A DNA stretch of 64,000 nt from Monosporascus cannonballus. Lineage: Eukaryota; Ascomycota; Sordariomycetes; Xylariales. Where the stretch lies: contig QJNS01000012.1 in NCBI GenBank assembly GCA_004154925.1, positions 310,001 through 374,000 of the forward strand, read 5' to 3'. Below the pieces are notes generated by a model that was not told the DNA's origin, did not search any database, and was given only the letters and a program-made list of their open reading frames with translations. The position numbers and the translations under genes were made by a program. Every line of letters starts with the position of its first letter. The stretch's first letter is position 1. Below are positions 12,503 to 23,631 of this stretch, in pieces.

Positions 12503-14097
12503 ATGGCTGCCCGTCCCCAGAATATTGGCATTAAGGCCATTGAAATTTACTTCCCCAGCCAGGTACGTTACGAACGCCCCCAAAAGTCGAGTCCGGCCTG
12601 CCTGTTGGGTTGACACTTCCGTCTGATCTGTAGTATGTTGAGCAATCAGAGCTTGAGAAGTTCGACGGCGTCAGCACCGGAAAATACACCATTGGTCTCG
12701 GCCAGACCAAGATGACCTTTTGCGACGACCGAGAAGGTCAGTTACCCCTTTTCTAGCTTCCAGCTATTCTGCCACCTTGTAGAAGTCCATTGGGTGACTA
12801 AAAATCTGCCATATACCTACAGATATCTACTCGTTCGCTTTGACCGCCGTGTCCAAGCTCCTGAAGAACTATAATATCGACACGAACTCGATTGGCCGCC
12901 TCGAGGTCGGTACCGAGACCATCCTCGACAAGTCTAAGTCCGTCAAGACGGTCCTGATGCAACTGTTCGGAGACAACACCAGCATCGAGGGTGTTGACAC
13001 TGTTAACGCCTGCTACGGTGGCACCAACGCTTTCTTCAACACGGTCAACTGGGTCGAGTCGAGTGCCTGGGACGGGAGAGACGCCATTGTCGTTGCTGGA
13101 GATATTGCTCTCTACGCCAAGGGCAATGCTAGGCCCACTGGTGGTGCCGGCTGTGTCGCCATGTTGGTCGGCCCGGACGCCCCTATTGTTGTCGAGCCTG
13201 GTTTGCGTGGAACTTACATGCAGCATGCCTATGATTTCTACAAGCCCGATCTTACCAGCGAATACCCCGTTGTCGACGGTAAATTCTCCCTGACCTGCTA
13301 CACCGAAGCCCTCGATGCTGCCTACCGTGACTACAACAAGCGCGAGGCCAAGCAGCAAGGCGCGAACGGCCACGCCAACAGCAACGGTGCTGATGCCTCC
13401 AAGACCCCTCTTGACCGGTTCGACTACGTGGCCTTCCACGCTCCCACCTCCAAGCTTGTCCAGAAGTCTTATGCCCGTCTCCTCTACCACGACTACCTCG
13501 CGGACCCCGACAACGTGGCCTTTGCCGAGGTGCCTGGCGAAGTCCGCGACATGGACTACAAGACGTCACTGACTGACAAGGTCATTGAGAAGACCTTCAT
13601 GGCCTTAACCAAGAAGCGTTTTAGCGAGCGTGTCTCGCCAGCCCTCCAGGTTGCCACCCTGTGCGGTAACATGTACTGCGCCAGCCTCTGGGGTGGCTTG
13701 GCCAGTTTGATATCCCATGTCGATAGCGCCACTCTGCAGGGAAAGAGAATTGGCCTCTTCAGCTACGGCTCTGGTCTCGCCGCCAGTTTTATGTCGTTGC
13801 GCGTCATCGGCAGTACCGAGCGGATCTCTAAGATTCTGGATATCCCTAACAGACTGGCTACTCGACGGGCAGTCTCCCCAGAGACATATGAAGCCGTGAG
13901 TTACTCCCTGGCAACATCCCAGCCTTTCCTGGTTAATCCAAACTAACCTCCCCCTTTAGTTCTGTGATATGCGCCACCATGCCCATCTGCAAAAGAACTT
14001 CCGGCCCAAGGGTGACGTGTCTACCATCGCGAGCGGCACCTACTACCTCGAAAACGTGGACGACATGTACAAGCGATCTTACTCTATCAAGGCATGA
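12503..14097 (+). CDS. erg13: Hydroxymethylglutaryl-CoA synthase
   Basis: Condenses acetyl-CoA with acetoacetyl-CoA to HMG-CoA, the mevalonate-pathway step before HMG-CoA reductase; cytosolic in fungi. Exons are 12503-12562, 12634-12736, 12823-13895 and 13960-14097; all introns are GT..AG and the sum is exactly 458 codons (457 aa), normal family length. The start [20 protein letters not shown] matches the conserved N-terminus. Expected catalytic residues are present: Glu86 (VGTET), nucleophile Cys118 (VNACYGGTN), His260 ([13 protein letters not shown]), and the GSGLAAS loop near the C-terminus. A Gly/Asn/Ala-rich linker (~232-246) is a usual variable region. The last intron is easy to miss because the frame reads through to 13946. 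It is intact despite lying 1 kb from a RIP-mutated block. Confidence 0.96.
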
Positions 14098-15276
14098 TTT
14101 ATGACTGGGAGTCACGGAATCTGATCTTGGTTGCTTAGCATAGACCGGCATTTCTTGTATGCATCGCTGCTACTAAAGGGCCATCTCTCACTCGGGTATC
14201 TGCACTTTCGCTCACTATTAACTAGGGGAAGACCTATACAGTGGAGGAAGATGATCGTGTAATAAGATGTCCACTAATATGACTGGGCGTTTAGATTGCC
14301 CAGCTTGTATATATTCCAAGAGCCCTTTTCGTGTTCAACATACACAGAGGGAGATTTATAATGAACAGAGATCAAATAAGCTAGCAGCCGAAGAATCACT
14401 CTGCCCCTAGTGACCTGTGGATGGCCATTGATATCTGCTAACGTTAAATAATGGGCAGCCATTATGCCTATTATTAGTGTTTATGGTTCATCTGGAAGCC
14501 CCTCGACCGGGGACAAAAGTTGTCGCTTACAGCGACAATGTTAATACTGTCTCGACTGTAATCCAACGAAGCCTACCACTGATGATTAGAATAGCTGCCT
14601 GGTGATTCTTGGTGAAGAAGGAACGATAACAAGGCATAGTGTCTGCGCTGGGTACTTAGGGCATGGTGGTGAGGACCAAGCAACTGGTCACCCCTGACTA
14701 CCTATTGTCAATTTATATAGGCGGCTGAATATGATATTTGAGGGCAACAAGTCTATAGCAGCCCTTGATCTCAGGCATCATGGATTCGTAAACAGAGTTT
14801 TGCCCTTAGGCGATAATAACGCATCCCCAAAACAGGAGCGGCGTGTCTATGTCCTATAGTTCTATCAAAACCCTGTTAACAACCTCGTACCTCTCTTCAT
14901 CTTATGCTGCCTCCAGCTTTTCCTGATAAGATCTCGCCGTCCCCATTTCTCAGACGTGTAAGAAGCTGATCTGCATCTTCTCATTCATTCTATGCTGCAT
15001 CGTACAAGGAATCATCCCCTCTGGCATTTGCCCTTTGGTTCTCCGGCCTGTTTATCCTCATTCCTCTTCTTGACGCCCGCATTCTTTTCGATTCATCTAT
15101 CTATTTGCCTTCTACAGTCATCTCCATCCTGCTTTCTCTCCCTCTTCCTTGTGTTCCTAGTGGACGACCAGGGCAAACCAACAAGAGGAATAGTTGAAGC
15201 TGTAAGGAAGCGACGCCTCGCCTGCCATACATCTCTCCCTTCTTCCCAATAAGCCCCCGCCGACCGTTACATACCA
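14098..15276. other. Intergenic, nothing recognised
   Basis: Contains the HMGS 3' region, a short perfect hairpin (TTGTCGC/GCGACAA, about 14519-14538) and a pyrimidine-rich leader (about 14880-15270) upstream of the next gene. No other gene seen. Confidence 0.4.
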
Positions 15277-16072
15277 ATGAACGACGTTGACAGAGCCGGA
15301 GGCTGCTGTAGAGTCCTCGGCTGCAACACCACGGAGTCCCTCGGGGCGGCCAAGCGCCACTGCGACCTGGACCGTTCCCTCGATGACTTATGTGACGTGC
15401 ACGAAGAAGCATCCAACTCCCCGGACGCGTCGGAAACGGGAGTCACCGAATTGGTGCGGGGTATCGCAGAAATGACAATTTCGAAGCCCGCCACGTTCCT
15501 CATGTTCTGGTCCCTCAAGAATACCATCTATTACCAGCTTCTCCACCTCAGCGGCGATCATACTGCATTTTACGCGCGTGAAATCGGAGTAACCTCCAGC
15601 CATCTAGACGTGCGCCTAGCTGACGACGTGGCCGATAAGGACGGACAGTTCTTCGGGCTGGTGACAGGCGCGGATGATGCGGAGCCGGGCTGCAGGGACT
15701 TAAAGCCCTTGCCTGGCGTCGTGCGCAATGTCGGTTCGTTGGCGGTGTATCGTCCGAAGTATGGATATATTACTACCGCCTTCGGCTTGGTGGTAAATGT
15801 AACGCCGGCATTTAAGGATATCTGGCTCGTTCACGACGGCGACGGCGAATGCGACATCGAATGCCAAGGGGAATGCGACGAAATATGCGCGGATCTTCTA
15901 TCGGAGTGTGCGGAGGACAGTGGTGAGCCAGGGGGGCGCACAGGTCGAGGGCCATACGCCAGTAGATCGCATCTACTTCTGAGCATCAGGGCCCACTGAC
16001 TATGGCGGGCAAAACTCTATCGGGCTCTTCGGCGCGCGGTGGTTACCTCCGTACGAAGCCGTCCCGTTTTGA
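15277..16072 (+). CDS. Hypothetical protein, Cys-rich C-terminal part
   Basis: The ATG at 15277 opens a 240-codon frame ending at 15999. Its last ~25 residues read like translated intron. A GTGAGC donor at 15923 and an acceptor CATCAG ending at 15989 give a 67-bp intron and a more natural end (..GARWLPPYEAVPF, stop 16070-16072), a protein of 242 aa. Features: a CC/C cluster near the N-terminus (GGCCRVLGC), an acidic middle, and a Cys/Asp/Glu-rich stretch before the splice (CDIECQGECDEICADLLSEC). No signal peptide or known domain recognised. Decayed coding-like frames follow immediately, so this may be the intact front of a longer broken gene. I do not recognise a function. Confidence 0.5.
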
Positions 16073-17632
16073 CATTACATGGCTAGATCAAACCTGGGAT
16101 GAACTGCTTTCTCGTTATGAGCCTTCGGACCTACGGCGCACTCGTGGGACCCAGGCTACAGACCATCAATAAGATGGAAATCCTTTCGATGGACGCAGAA
16201 CCCAAATAAGAACCGCACCGAAGCCGGAAATAACCGTTGGAACGTACCATGTTTATCTATATGGTGTTAGGACTGTCACCGGCTCAGAAGTTGATCCTCT
16301 CGTTGCATATTGAAAACGGAAGAGGTCGCGAAACACTTTGCATATCATCACCTGGCCCAGGCATGCTACCAACACGCCTGTGAGGAGTATGACGGATACA
16401 CCGTCGTGCCTGTGAGCTATGATGGAGTGGATAAAGGGGGCCATCTCTTCAACGAGAACGAGGATACCAACATGGTTGTGCCCCAGGCGACGGTTAATGG
16501 AAGAGACGGCTTCGACGCTGAATACGACCTGTATTAGGCGATGGTGATGACGATGGCCCTGCAAGAAGAGATGACAGAGCACAGGATGCTGCGTTATCCC
16601 TGCAGGCGGACGTGTCGACGCAGGAGCATGAACAAAACGTTGAATTTGCCCACGCCAAAAAAACAACTGGATTACGAAAGTAATTTAATACGTAAAACAA
16701 GTCCGCGTATTCTTTTTCGTCGTTCGGAAACGTTGTTTTGAACGGTTTTTGCATACAGGGTCCATGGGCAATACCTCCACCAGCCCGCAGGGCGATGGAT
16801 GGTCCATCTTCGGAAGCGGAGGGTGGGCTGCCATTAAAGCCACTGCCGACCGATTTCGTGATGCTCACCCCTATTCGCCAGGGTTAATTCACGGACCAAT
16901 CGACAAGCTTGGCGCCGAACCTTCCGCCTCGGAGCCCCTTCCTTCGCCCAGACGCAACGCACAGGTCTTAGCGGATCCCCGAGAGACTCAAGCGACACAA
17001 GATACGGAGAGACTGTGCTTGGTACCGGTTTGGAGGAGAGATGGTTGGTTCCCCTCGTACCCCCCTTTCCCTCTTGGGAACACGGTGGAACTGGTACTGG
17101 CTTGCCCAACCGCTTCTATGGTTGTCGTGGTAACTCGAGATGCGACAGGTCAGATGAGGATGGAGGGTCCGCGCTTGGTAATAGTATAGGGGGAGGGCCG
17201 GGGTGGGGATGGCATCACTTGTATCCTCCGTCCTTGCAGACGTCCTGGCACCGTTCCTATCCGTATTATCGAACCGCGGACGAGATGCATGCTGATGAGA
17301 CAGCGGCTATGTCTCACTACGACAATGAGAATCATCCTATGTATACCGAGGAGGCGTGGCTGAATCTGACGATAATCGCCGATCTTGGCAACGACAAGCA
17401 GGACATTGACTAGGAGGACTGTGAGTCGCTGGCAACTGATGAGCAGGGTAGGGTTGACGACGAGCTGGGGGAACAGGTGCACAGCCAGGCCCTACAGGGT
17501 TCTTTACCCACGCCTTCGACGTCTGAAACTCTGTTTCCCACGTCCACAACTCAGGGGGGTATTTCGGTAACGGCTGAGGTGACGAGGAAAACCAAGACAC
17601 TGGTCAGACCAGACAGCCGCATCGGAGCGTAG
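16002..17632 (+). pseudogene. Decayed coding region, unknown product
   Basis: Several coding-like segments are separated by stops and frame changes. 16002-16172 reads MAGKTLSGSS.. to a TAA at 16170, and the same frame continues to a TGA near 16312. 16310-16537 is another frame (..VAKHFAYHHLAQACYQHA..). 17015-17632 is one frame broken only by a TAG at 17411, with an acidic, Ser/Thr-rich end. No domain identified. The single stops inside otherwise coherent frames suggest a recently inactivated gene, possibly mild RIP. A multi-intron gene that I have failed to splice is the main alternative. Confidence 0.35.
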
Positions 17633-18722
17633 AAACAAACCGAACGAGGGTGACGCACAATCGCTTCAGTAAAACGACAAAGAAACCGAGAAAGACAGCG
17701 TGAAGAATGAGCAGAGCGAGGATGCTAAAGATAATAATCGGCATACATCTACCTCGCTCAAGCAGCCTAGACACTCCCGGAGGTAACATAACCGAACACT
17801 GTCTGTCCCAGGCCACTAAAGAATTAACGCCGTTAGGCTGGTACCACACTGGCCGGTGAGGGAACTTGATACGACAATCATTGGTTATACTTAGAAGTCT
17901 CTTGGAAAGAAGCGCGAAGACAGCCACGGCAATGGTGGAAAAGGCACTGACGGCTGTGTCTGGTTTGTGCTTAAGCACTGGCTACTTGCCTTGTGAGAAT
18001 TAGAGATGTATGGCTGCTGCGGCAGCGAACGGAAGCGGATTCACAGATGTTAGATACGAATTGCGGTGCCTACATTCATGACACTTACCCGCCATTGTGC
18101 GACACTGCTAGGGAAACTAATGAGTTTGCAGGGGAGAAAAAAAGGTTTACTATATACCAATTGTATTGCTGGATTCCTGGAAAAGCATATTGAGTTGGAG
18201 GAGTACTTGCATACGGCATGTACAGTAAAACCTGTCGGGGGAGGGGGGGCGGACAGTTCATCCATATGATAGACGATACTAGAGAGAAGCATGAACAACT
18301 AGTCCCATCAGGAAACCTGCTATAATCTGGTGACGTGAATCGGAACTGAGAAAAGGAGACCATCTTCAGCTACCCCGAAGATGTGCTCTCCATTGGGGAT
18401 GATCTTCGGTAGGTCTACACCCGCGGCCTGACCTATTCTCTCGTCTACGTCTCTAAAATGCGGGCTCTTTAGAGCTGACGGAAAAATCAGATGCTGCTAT
18501 AAAGGTACCAACCAGGTGGCGACGGGTTGAGGAGAGTCAAGTACAAGCGATCTCGGCATAGGAAACCTTCCTAGTCCTCATGGTACGCTATGCTCCCGCG
18601 TGGATGGACCTTCCAGACCGCGCCATGTAGCCGGAAATCTCGGGTGTACAAAGGTCTATCTATCACTCTACCGTACGCGTCATTCATGTTTCGTCATGAA
18701 AACAATACGAAGGTATAGGACC
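17633..18722. other. Intergenic, nothing recognised
   Basis: Separates the decayed region from the 3' end of the minus-strand FAD oxidoreductase. One imperfect hairpin (CTACC..CGAAGAT / ATCTTCGGTAG, about 18371-18415) was noticed. No gene supported. Confidence 0.4.
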
Positions 18723-20324
18723 CTATGACAGCTTCTCCTTTTCGCCCGCGCCAGTCCACTTCCAAGTTGCATCGCGGTGGTGCATATAGTCTTTGCTCTG
18801 GATGCCCTTCCGAAGGCCCGCGATCCCGCCAACGGGCCACAGAGATTTCAGCCAAGGTTTCCAGCCCTGCTCCCCCTCGCCCGGCTTGACCCTGACCTTG
18901 TCGTAGACGCTCGGCAGCGATGTGGCCTTGTACTTCCACCGCAGCGCCTCGTACCACTCGCGGTTCCCGTAGGCGGCCCAGAACTCGGGCTCGCTGTAGT
19001 ACGTGTGCGCGTAGAGCCACTTCATTCCGCCAAGCTCGCTCACCTTGCGCTCGAGGTCGCGGTTGACGCGGACGAACTCGGCGCGGTCCTTGGGGCCCCA
19101 GCCCCAGACGCCGAAGTTGAGCATCTCGCCACCGCCGCTGCCGTTTCCGTTGCTGCGCAGGTGCGGGTGGAAGGTAGGGCCCGGCGGCGTCTTCAGCGGG
19201 CACAGCCACAGGGGCCAGATCTCCAGGTTGTCGGCCACGTAGTCGACGAACTGCTCAGCCGTCTCGTAGGGTATGCCCAGGTCCTGCACGAAGAAACGCG
19301 CGCTCTCGCCGCTGCCGTGCAGCGCCCGGTACAGCATGCGCGTGTGCAGGAAGTCGTCGAGGAACCAACGGAAGAACCGATTGAACGGCACCGGCCAGAA
19401 GTAGTCGAACGCCGCCTGCCCGACCCAGAACCCGCCCCGGTCATACCGGAACAGATACTCGCCCAACGGGATATACTCAGTCGCCGTGCCCTGGGACGGC
19501 TGGTTGGGCTTCGTGACCGAATCGGAGCTGGACGGCGGGGCGGAGGAGGGAAGTGCCTGGGTGAGCTCTCTAGCATGCATATAGAACCAGGGGTCCCAGG
19601 CGTGGCTGAAGGTCTGCACCCTCTCGCCATTCGTCGGCGCTTCGTCCGTGAGCCGTCCGCTGACGATCACGCCGTGGTCCTTGGAGAACAGGATGCCGTC
19701 CACGTAGTCGTTCTCCTTCCTCGCGCACTCCTCCCGCACGACACGAATGGCCTCGGCCACGCTGCTTGTCCGGTGATACGTCGTCTTAACGTACCTCTTG
19801 GCCTCGATAAGCCTCAGCTCCAACAAGGTCGCGATGCCGAGGGACCCCACGGCACCGGCGGCACCGCTGAACAGATCAGCGTACTCGAACCCTTTGTCCG
19901 GGCGCGCGACGACGACCTCGCCGTCAGGCAGCACCATCTCGACGGCGTTGACGGTCTCGTCGAAGTAGCCGTGTCTAAAGCTGCTCGACTCGCCGGCGGT
20001 ACCCGCGAAGCCGCCGCCGGCCGTGATTCCCGGGAACTCCATGACGACGGGGGGCACGAGGCCGTGGGGCAGGGTGCGCTCGACGAGGCGGTCCATGGGG
20101 ACGTTGGGCTCGACGAGGGCGACACGGCTCGCGGCGTCGACCTCGAGCACGCCATTCAATGCGCTGATGTCCACGAGCCGCGCCCCTGCCTTCTGGGCCG
20201 TCGGCCGCGTCGAGTTGGTGCTCCCGTGCCAGATCCGGTAGGGCTCCCCCCGCTCGAACAGCGAGCGCACCGTCGACGCGATGAGCCTTACGGCCTGTCG
20301 GTGGCCCTCCATGGTTGAGTGCAA
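18723..20324 (-). CDS. FAD-linked oxidoreductase, DHCR24-like
   Basis: Single-exon 533-aa protein. Residues ~20-175 form an FAD-binding (PCMH/VAO-type) domain: IWHGSTNSTR in the N-terminal lobe, the Gly-rich PGITAGGGFAGTAGESSS loop (98-115), then DLFSGAAGAVGSLGIATLLEL (150-170). The C-terminal half, with aromatic-rich FFRWFLDDF and LWLCPLKTPP segments, resembles Delta(24)-sterol reductase/DIMINUTO proteins, which reduce the sterol side-chain C24 double bond using FAD. Fungal ergosterol synthesis does not normally use DHCR24, so the substrate here is unknown. No N-terminal membrane anchor was seen, unlike animal DHCR24. HMGS about 5 kb away is suggestive but no proof of a shared pathway. Start chosen as the first Met before the conserved lobe. 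Confidence 0.85.
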   Translation of the reverse strand: MHSTMEGHRQAVRLIASTVRSLFERGEPYRIWHGSTNSTRPTAQKAGARLVDISALNGVLEVDAASRVALVEPNVPMDRLVERTLPHGLVPPVVMEFPGITAGGGFAGTAGESSSFRHGYFDETVNAVEMVLPDGEVVVARPDKGFEYADLFSGAAGAVGSLGIATLLELRLIEAKRYVKTTYHRTSSVAEAIRVVREECARKENDYVDGILFSKDHGVIVSGRLTDEAPTNGERVQTFSHAWDPWFYMHARELTQALPSSAPPSSSDSVTKPNQPSQGTATEYIPLGEYLFRYDRGGFWVGQAAFDYFWPVPFNRFFRWFLDDFLHTRMLYRALHGSGESARFFVQDLGIPYETAEQFVDYVADNLEIWPLWLCPLKTPPGPTFHPHLRSNGNGSGGGEMLNFGVWGWGPKDRAEFVRVNRDLERKVSELGGMKWLYAHTYYSEPEFWAAYGNREWYEALRWKYKATSLPSVYDKVRVKPGEGEQGWKPWLKSLWPVGGIAGLRKGIQSKDYMHHRDATWKWTGAGEKEKLS

Positions 20325-20918
20325 TATGAGTAAGCCCGGCGAGGCGAAGTGTCCTCTCGTTGAGGCGGAAGCGAAAGTGCGAGCAGCCCTACTGGGGTTG
20401 GTTCCCTCGCCCTATGCGGGCCAATGGCGCTTTCGGTTTTATGATATATGTGCCGGAGCCTGAGCCTGGGCTTTAAGCTTGAATCTCAGGTGAAATGGGC
20501 CGAGGTCAGACTTTTTAGCGAGTGGTGAGCTGAAATATTGGGATCTCACAAGGTGCTCTAAGCCCTGTAGAGTCCGCTGGAAGCACTAATAATTTACCGA
20601 CCCAGCGGCTTCTGCACCCGCTGGGCTAGGGTGGATTACGGTCAAATGGATTCAACTCCCATGGAGCCTCAATAAGACCAAAAGTGTCTGGAGTTCGTGA
20701 TATTGTCGGGTCAGCCTACTTAGTACTTCGAAGTGGTGACTCTTCTGAGTGTTCTAACTGCAAAGCACTTGCGATAGCTCCTCCCTCTGGCTGACTTCAA
20801 CCCACGCGCATGGATATATACTACAATGGCCATTATGGTGGAATGCTCATTTCATTATATATTACACGGTAATCCTTATATGTAATTCTATGCTCGTATA
20901 TGCCCTTCCTTCAACCAT
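20325..20918. other. Intergenic, small hairpin
   Basis: About 590 bp between two minus-strand genes, covering the promoter of the FAD oxidoreductase and the 3' end of the hydrolase. One 8-bp perfect hairpin (CCCAGCGG/CCGCTGGG, near 20600-20625). Nothing else recognised. Confidence 0.4.
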
Positions 20919-22436
20919 CTATAGTTTCACCGAGACTTCAGTTAGCTGCTCGCGGCCAACTCTGTCATGAGCCATATCCCTTACGTCGTCCTCAGAGAAA
21001 GGGCTCAATGTCGCGGTATCAATTGCGACGTCCTGCAGCGTCTTTGCCCTGATCGAAGTGCAACTCGGCTCGATCTTTGTCGCGTCTTTAACAGCCCTCT
21101 TGATGAAGTCTGACCAGCCCTGGAGGTTCCGCCTAGACTCCGCCCGGTGTGGAATGATCAGCGGGAACACATGCGGCATCGCCTCATATTCCTCGAATAC
21201 TACACGCACGCCATCTCTAATCAGCTTCGAAACCAGATACTTATCTTCATCCGCCAGGCACTCCCAGCCGCAGCAGATGTATATAGGCGGGGAACCCTCC
21301 CATGACCGATTGAGCTGCAGGCTGACGAGCGGATGTAATAAGTAGGCATCATCGACGTAGAGATGTCTTCGGGGCGGTTTCGCTGGCCAGACATCGTCAG
21401 GCGGTGGCTGCTTCGTGGCAAGTATGCTCTTCGGCGGGAGGTAATCCCATTTCAAGTTCGAATCCCAAGACGGCATGCTTTGTACGATGTCCAACCAAGG
21501 TGAGCTAGCCGTCACCGCAGCGGGAAGCGGGACCTCCCGCTCCTCGCCGAACCAGGTAATCCTGCGCCCCTGCCGTCGGATTTCCAACAGGGTCTGGAGT
21601 AGTGCGAGACTAAGATTTCCGCCCGCACTGTGACAACGGTTAGTTTCTCGCCTTGAGAGTTGACATCTGTGTCCTCACCTATCGCCGCCGAACACGATAT
21701 CACTAGCGGGCACAGCTTCATGGATTGAACCCGGAGGGGGGTAGAGAAGGGTGAAGTAGGAGACCAAAGCATCCAATAAAGCCGACGGGAACGGGTGCTG
21801 CGGTGCGAGCCGGTACCGGACAGAATACACACGTCCGCCGGTCAACTTTGCCAGCCACTTCGTACAAGGTCTATGCGTTGATGGATCGCAAAGATAGTAC
21901 GCTCCACCGTGAAAATATAGAATCGTTGGTGAGCTCTTGCATTCTTTCATCATCTCTCGGTACTTCTCCTCCTCAGAGATTGCCGGCAACGGCGAGCCCG
22001 GAGCAGCGTTTGCCCGATAACCTGTCCATTCCGCTTGTACGGATGCAATGTCGGGGATCCTGAACGACGCGGTACTTGATTTTTGTTCTTTCATACCATC
22101 AACAGCAGCCAAGAGGGCGTCCCTGATATGATTCTCCGGGGGGATCTTCGAAGCCACCTTGGTAACCCATATCCTCCCCTTGATGCCCGGGTCCCTAAGG
22201 GTCATGGCCTGAGTCTTCGAAATGGGACTCGGCTCAGACGGGTCGAGTAACGACCTTAGAACCGAGATTGTCACATCACTCTTCATATCCAAGTATCGTG
22301 AGGACTCTGACATATTGAGAAGATGAAGCAGGATTACTCTGACGATAAGAGGGACCTTAGGCAGGACAGTGAAGAGAGCCTCGAGTCTAGACGACTCAAG
22401 CCAGCCGTGCTTCTTTTCACCGTCCTGGGTAGACAT
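20919..22436 (-). CDS. Alpha/beta hydrolase, HSL type
   Basis: Two exons: 22436-21679 and 21627-20919, with a 51-bp GT..AG intron splitting the nucleophile Ser codon. The product is 488 aa. The oxyanion-hole motif is YFHGGAYY (His176-Gly-Gly) and the nucleophile elbow is GGDSAGG (Ser253), formed only after splicing. An acid candidate lies in CLADEDK and the catalytic His in MPHVFPL, so the triad is complete. This arrangement defines the hormone-sensitive-lipase/arylacetamide deacetylase group (alpha/beta-hydrolase_3), which cleaves carboxyl esters. A hydrophobic stretch around residues 22-40 could associate with membrane. The substrate is unknown; many fungal members act on steryl acetates, small esters or secondary metabolites. 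Confidence 0.88.
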
Positions 22437-23631
22437 GAGAATGAGTAAGACGAAGGAAGTATCTCTATGAAAGAAATGGTCGTGGCAGAATGAACGTAGA
22501 GTCCTGATGGCTAATGGGAAAGACTTCGGGAAATCAGGTTATTAGCAAGGCGGTCAACTGAAAGTACCTAAATATGAACAAAAATGCCTATAACAGGCGC
22601 CTCGGTACGCGCCCCAATGACGCTGCTGAGATACTTCCAAAGAGCGAGGAAATCCTTATCAAGAAGATGTAGCGAGTTGACTTCGAAATAAGTTGCTTCT
22701 TATTACAGTAGTTGTAGCGATAGTCTTCACCGCACCAGGTTCGTGACGCACTACCAGTAGGGGAGGTCATCTGGGAAAACCACATGGCGAAAGACACCAA
22801 CCATCTCCAATCGGGCGTGGCGCTGGCAAGCTCAACAAAGTCTGTCCCAACTATTTCACTTATTAGCATAGATAGTGAAGAATAGTCAGGGTCCGAACGT
22901 GGCAGACAGGGGACGCGAACTCGACGCATAACAAAAGCGCGTGTGATCCATTTCGCTTGCTACCAATAGGACTAATCAATAAGCGTGATTGAGGTGAAAA
23001 GTTGGCGACAAGGCACTGAAATCGCCGCTCCATCCCGAGCCTCGGCACGCTGATAAGTAGCCGTGGGAGGAATATGTAAGTAACCAAACCGCAGTGCAGT
23101 TGCCCCCCCCCCCAAAAATGCAATTAGGAATCAGAACGGAAATACTTGTCAAGGCGGATATGCATATATCTAGATATGTATTTCTATAGTTCTTCGACAC
23201 CATCCAGATTTCAGCTTCACTACCCTTCAACAGCGAGCAAACGTGAAGTTTACTTGCTGAGAAGATTTCAGTTCTTGGGGGGGGGGAGGGGGCTAGCGCG
23301 GTACGGTATAAGTTGGTGGCTGCATCAGCACGACCCTTCGTGGGCTTTTTGCTACCCATGATTGTATAACACGTACTTGTACAGCGAAACTGAATCGCTT
23401 GAAGCCCTTTCTTTTTACATCATTATACGATGAAGAGGTCTTTGCTCGTCACAAAGTCAACATGTGTGTCGCCGCAATATCATGATTTGAAAACCTTGGT
23501 TAAAAACCACGTCCCATGTCGGTTTAATAATTCATGCTCACATCCCCAACAAACGTATTAAAAATTTTATGAAAATATGCCGTACAGCATAACTCCAAAG
23601 GCATCTAGGTGGCTAATGTCCCCTGGTCCCC
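22437..23631. other. Intergenic with opposed C and G runs
   Basis: No gene supported. Holds a run of C's at about 23102-23113 and a G-rich run at about 23277-23291, in opposite sense and roughly 165 bp apart, plus a tRNA-like but unfoldable stretch on the minus strand (see rejected items). Confidence 0.4.

Noticed and set aside
12798..13490. 230-codon minus-strand frame inside HMG-CoA synthase
   Set aside because: Antisense shadow of exon 3; no domain, and the plus strand has complete catalytic motifs.
18777..20318. 513-codon plus-strand frame opposite the FAD oxidoreductase
   Set aside because: High-GC antisense shadow; composition is Arg/Val/His-rich and motif-free, while the minus strand gives a clear FAD protein.
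22588..22929. 113-codon minus-strand frame
   Set aside because: No domain, unconvincing composition and it overlaps the tRNA-like stretch; treated as chance.
22899..22975. tRNA-like sequence on the minus strand (CTTTTG loop, GTTCG, near-complementary ends)
   Set aside because: The T-stem does not pair, base 37 would be a pyrimidine and only about five of seven acceptor pairs form; at best a very decayed tRNA or tRNA-derived element.
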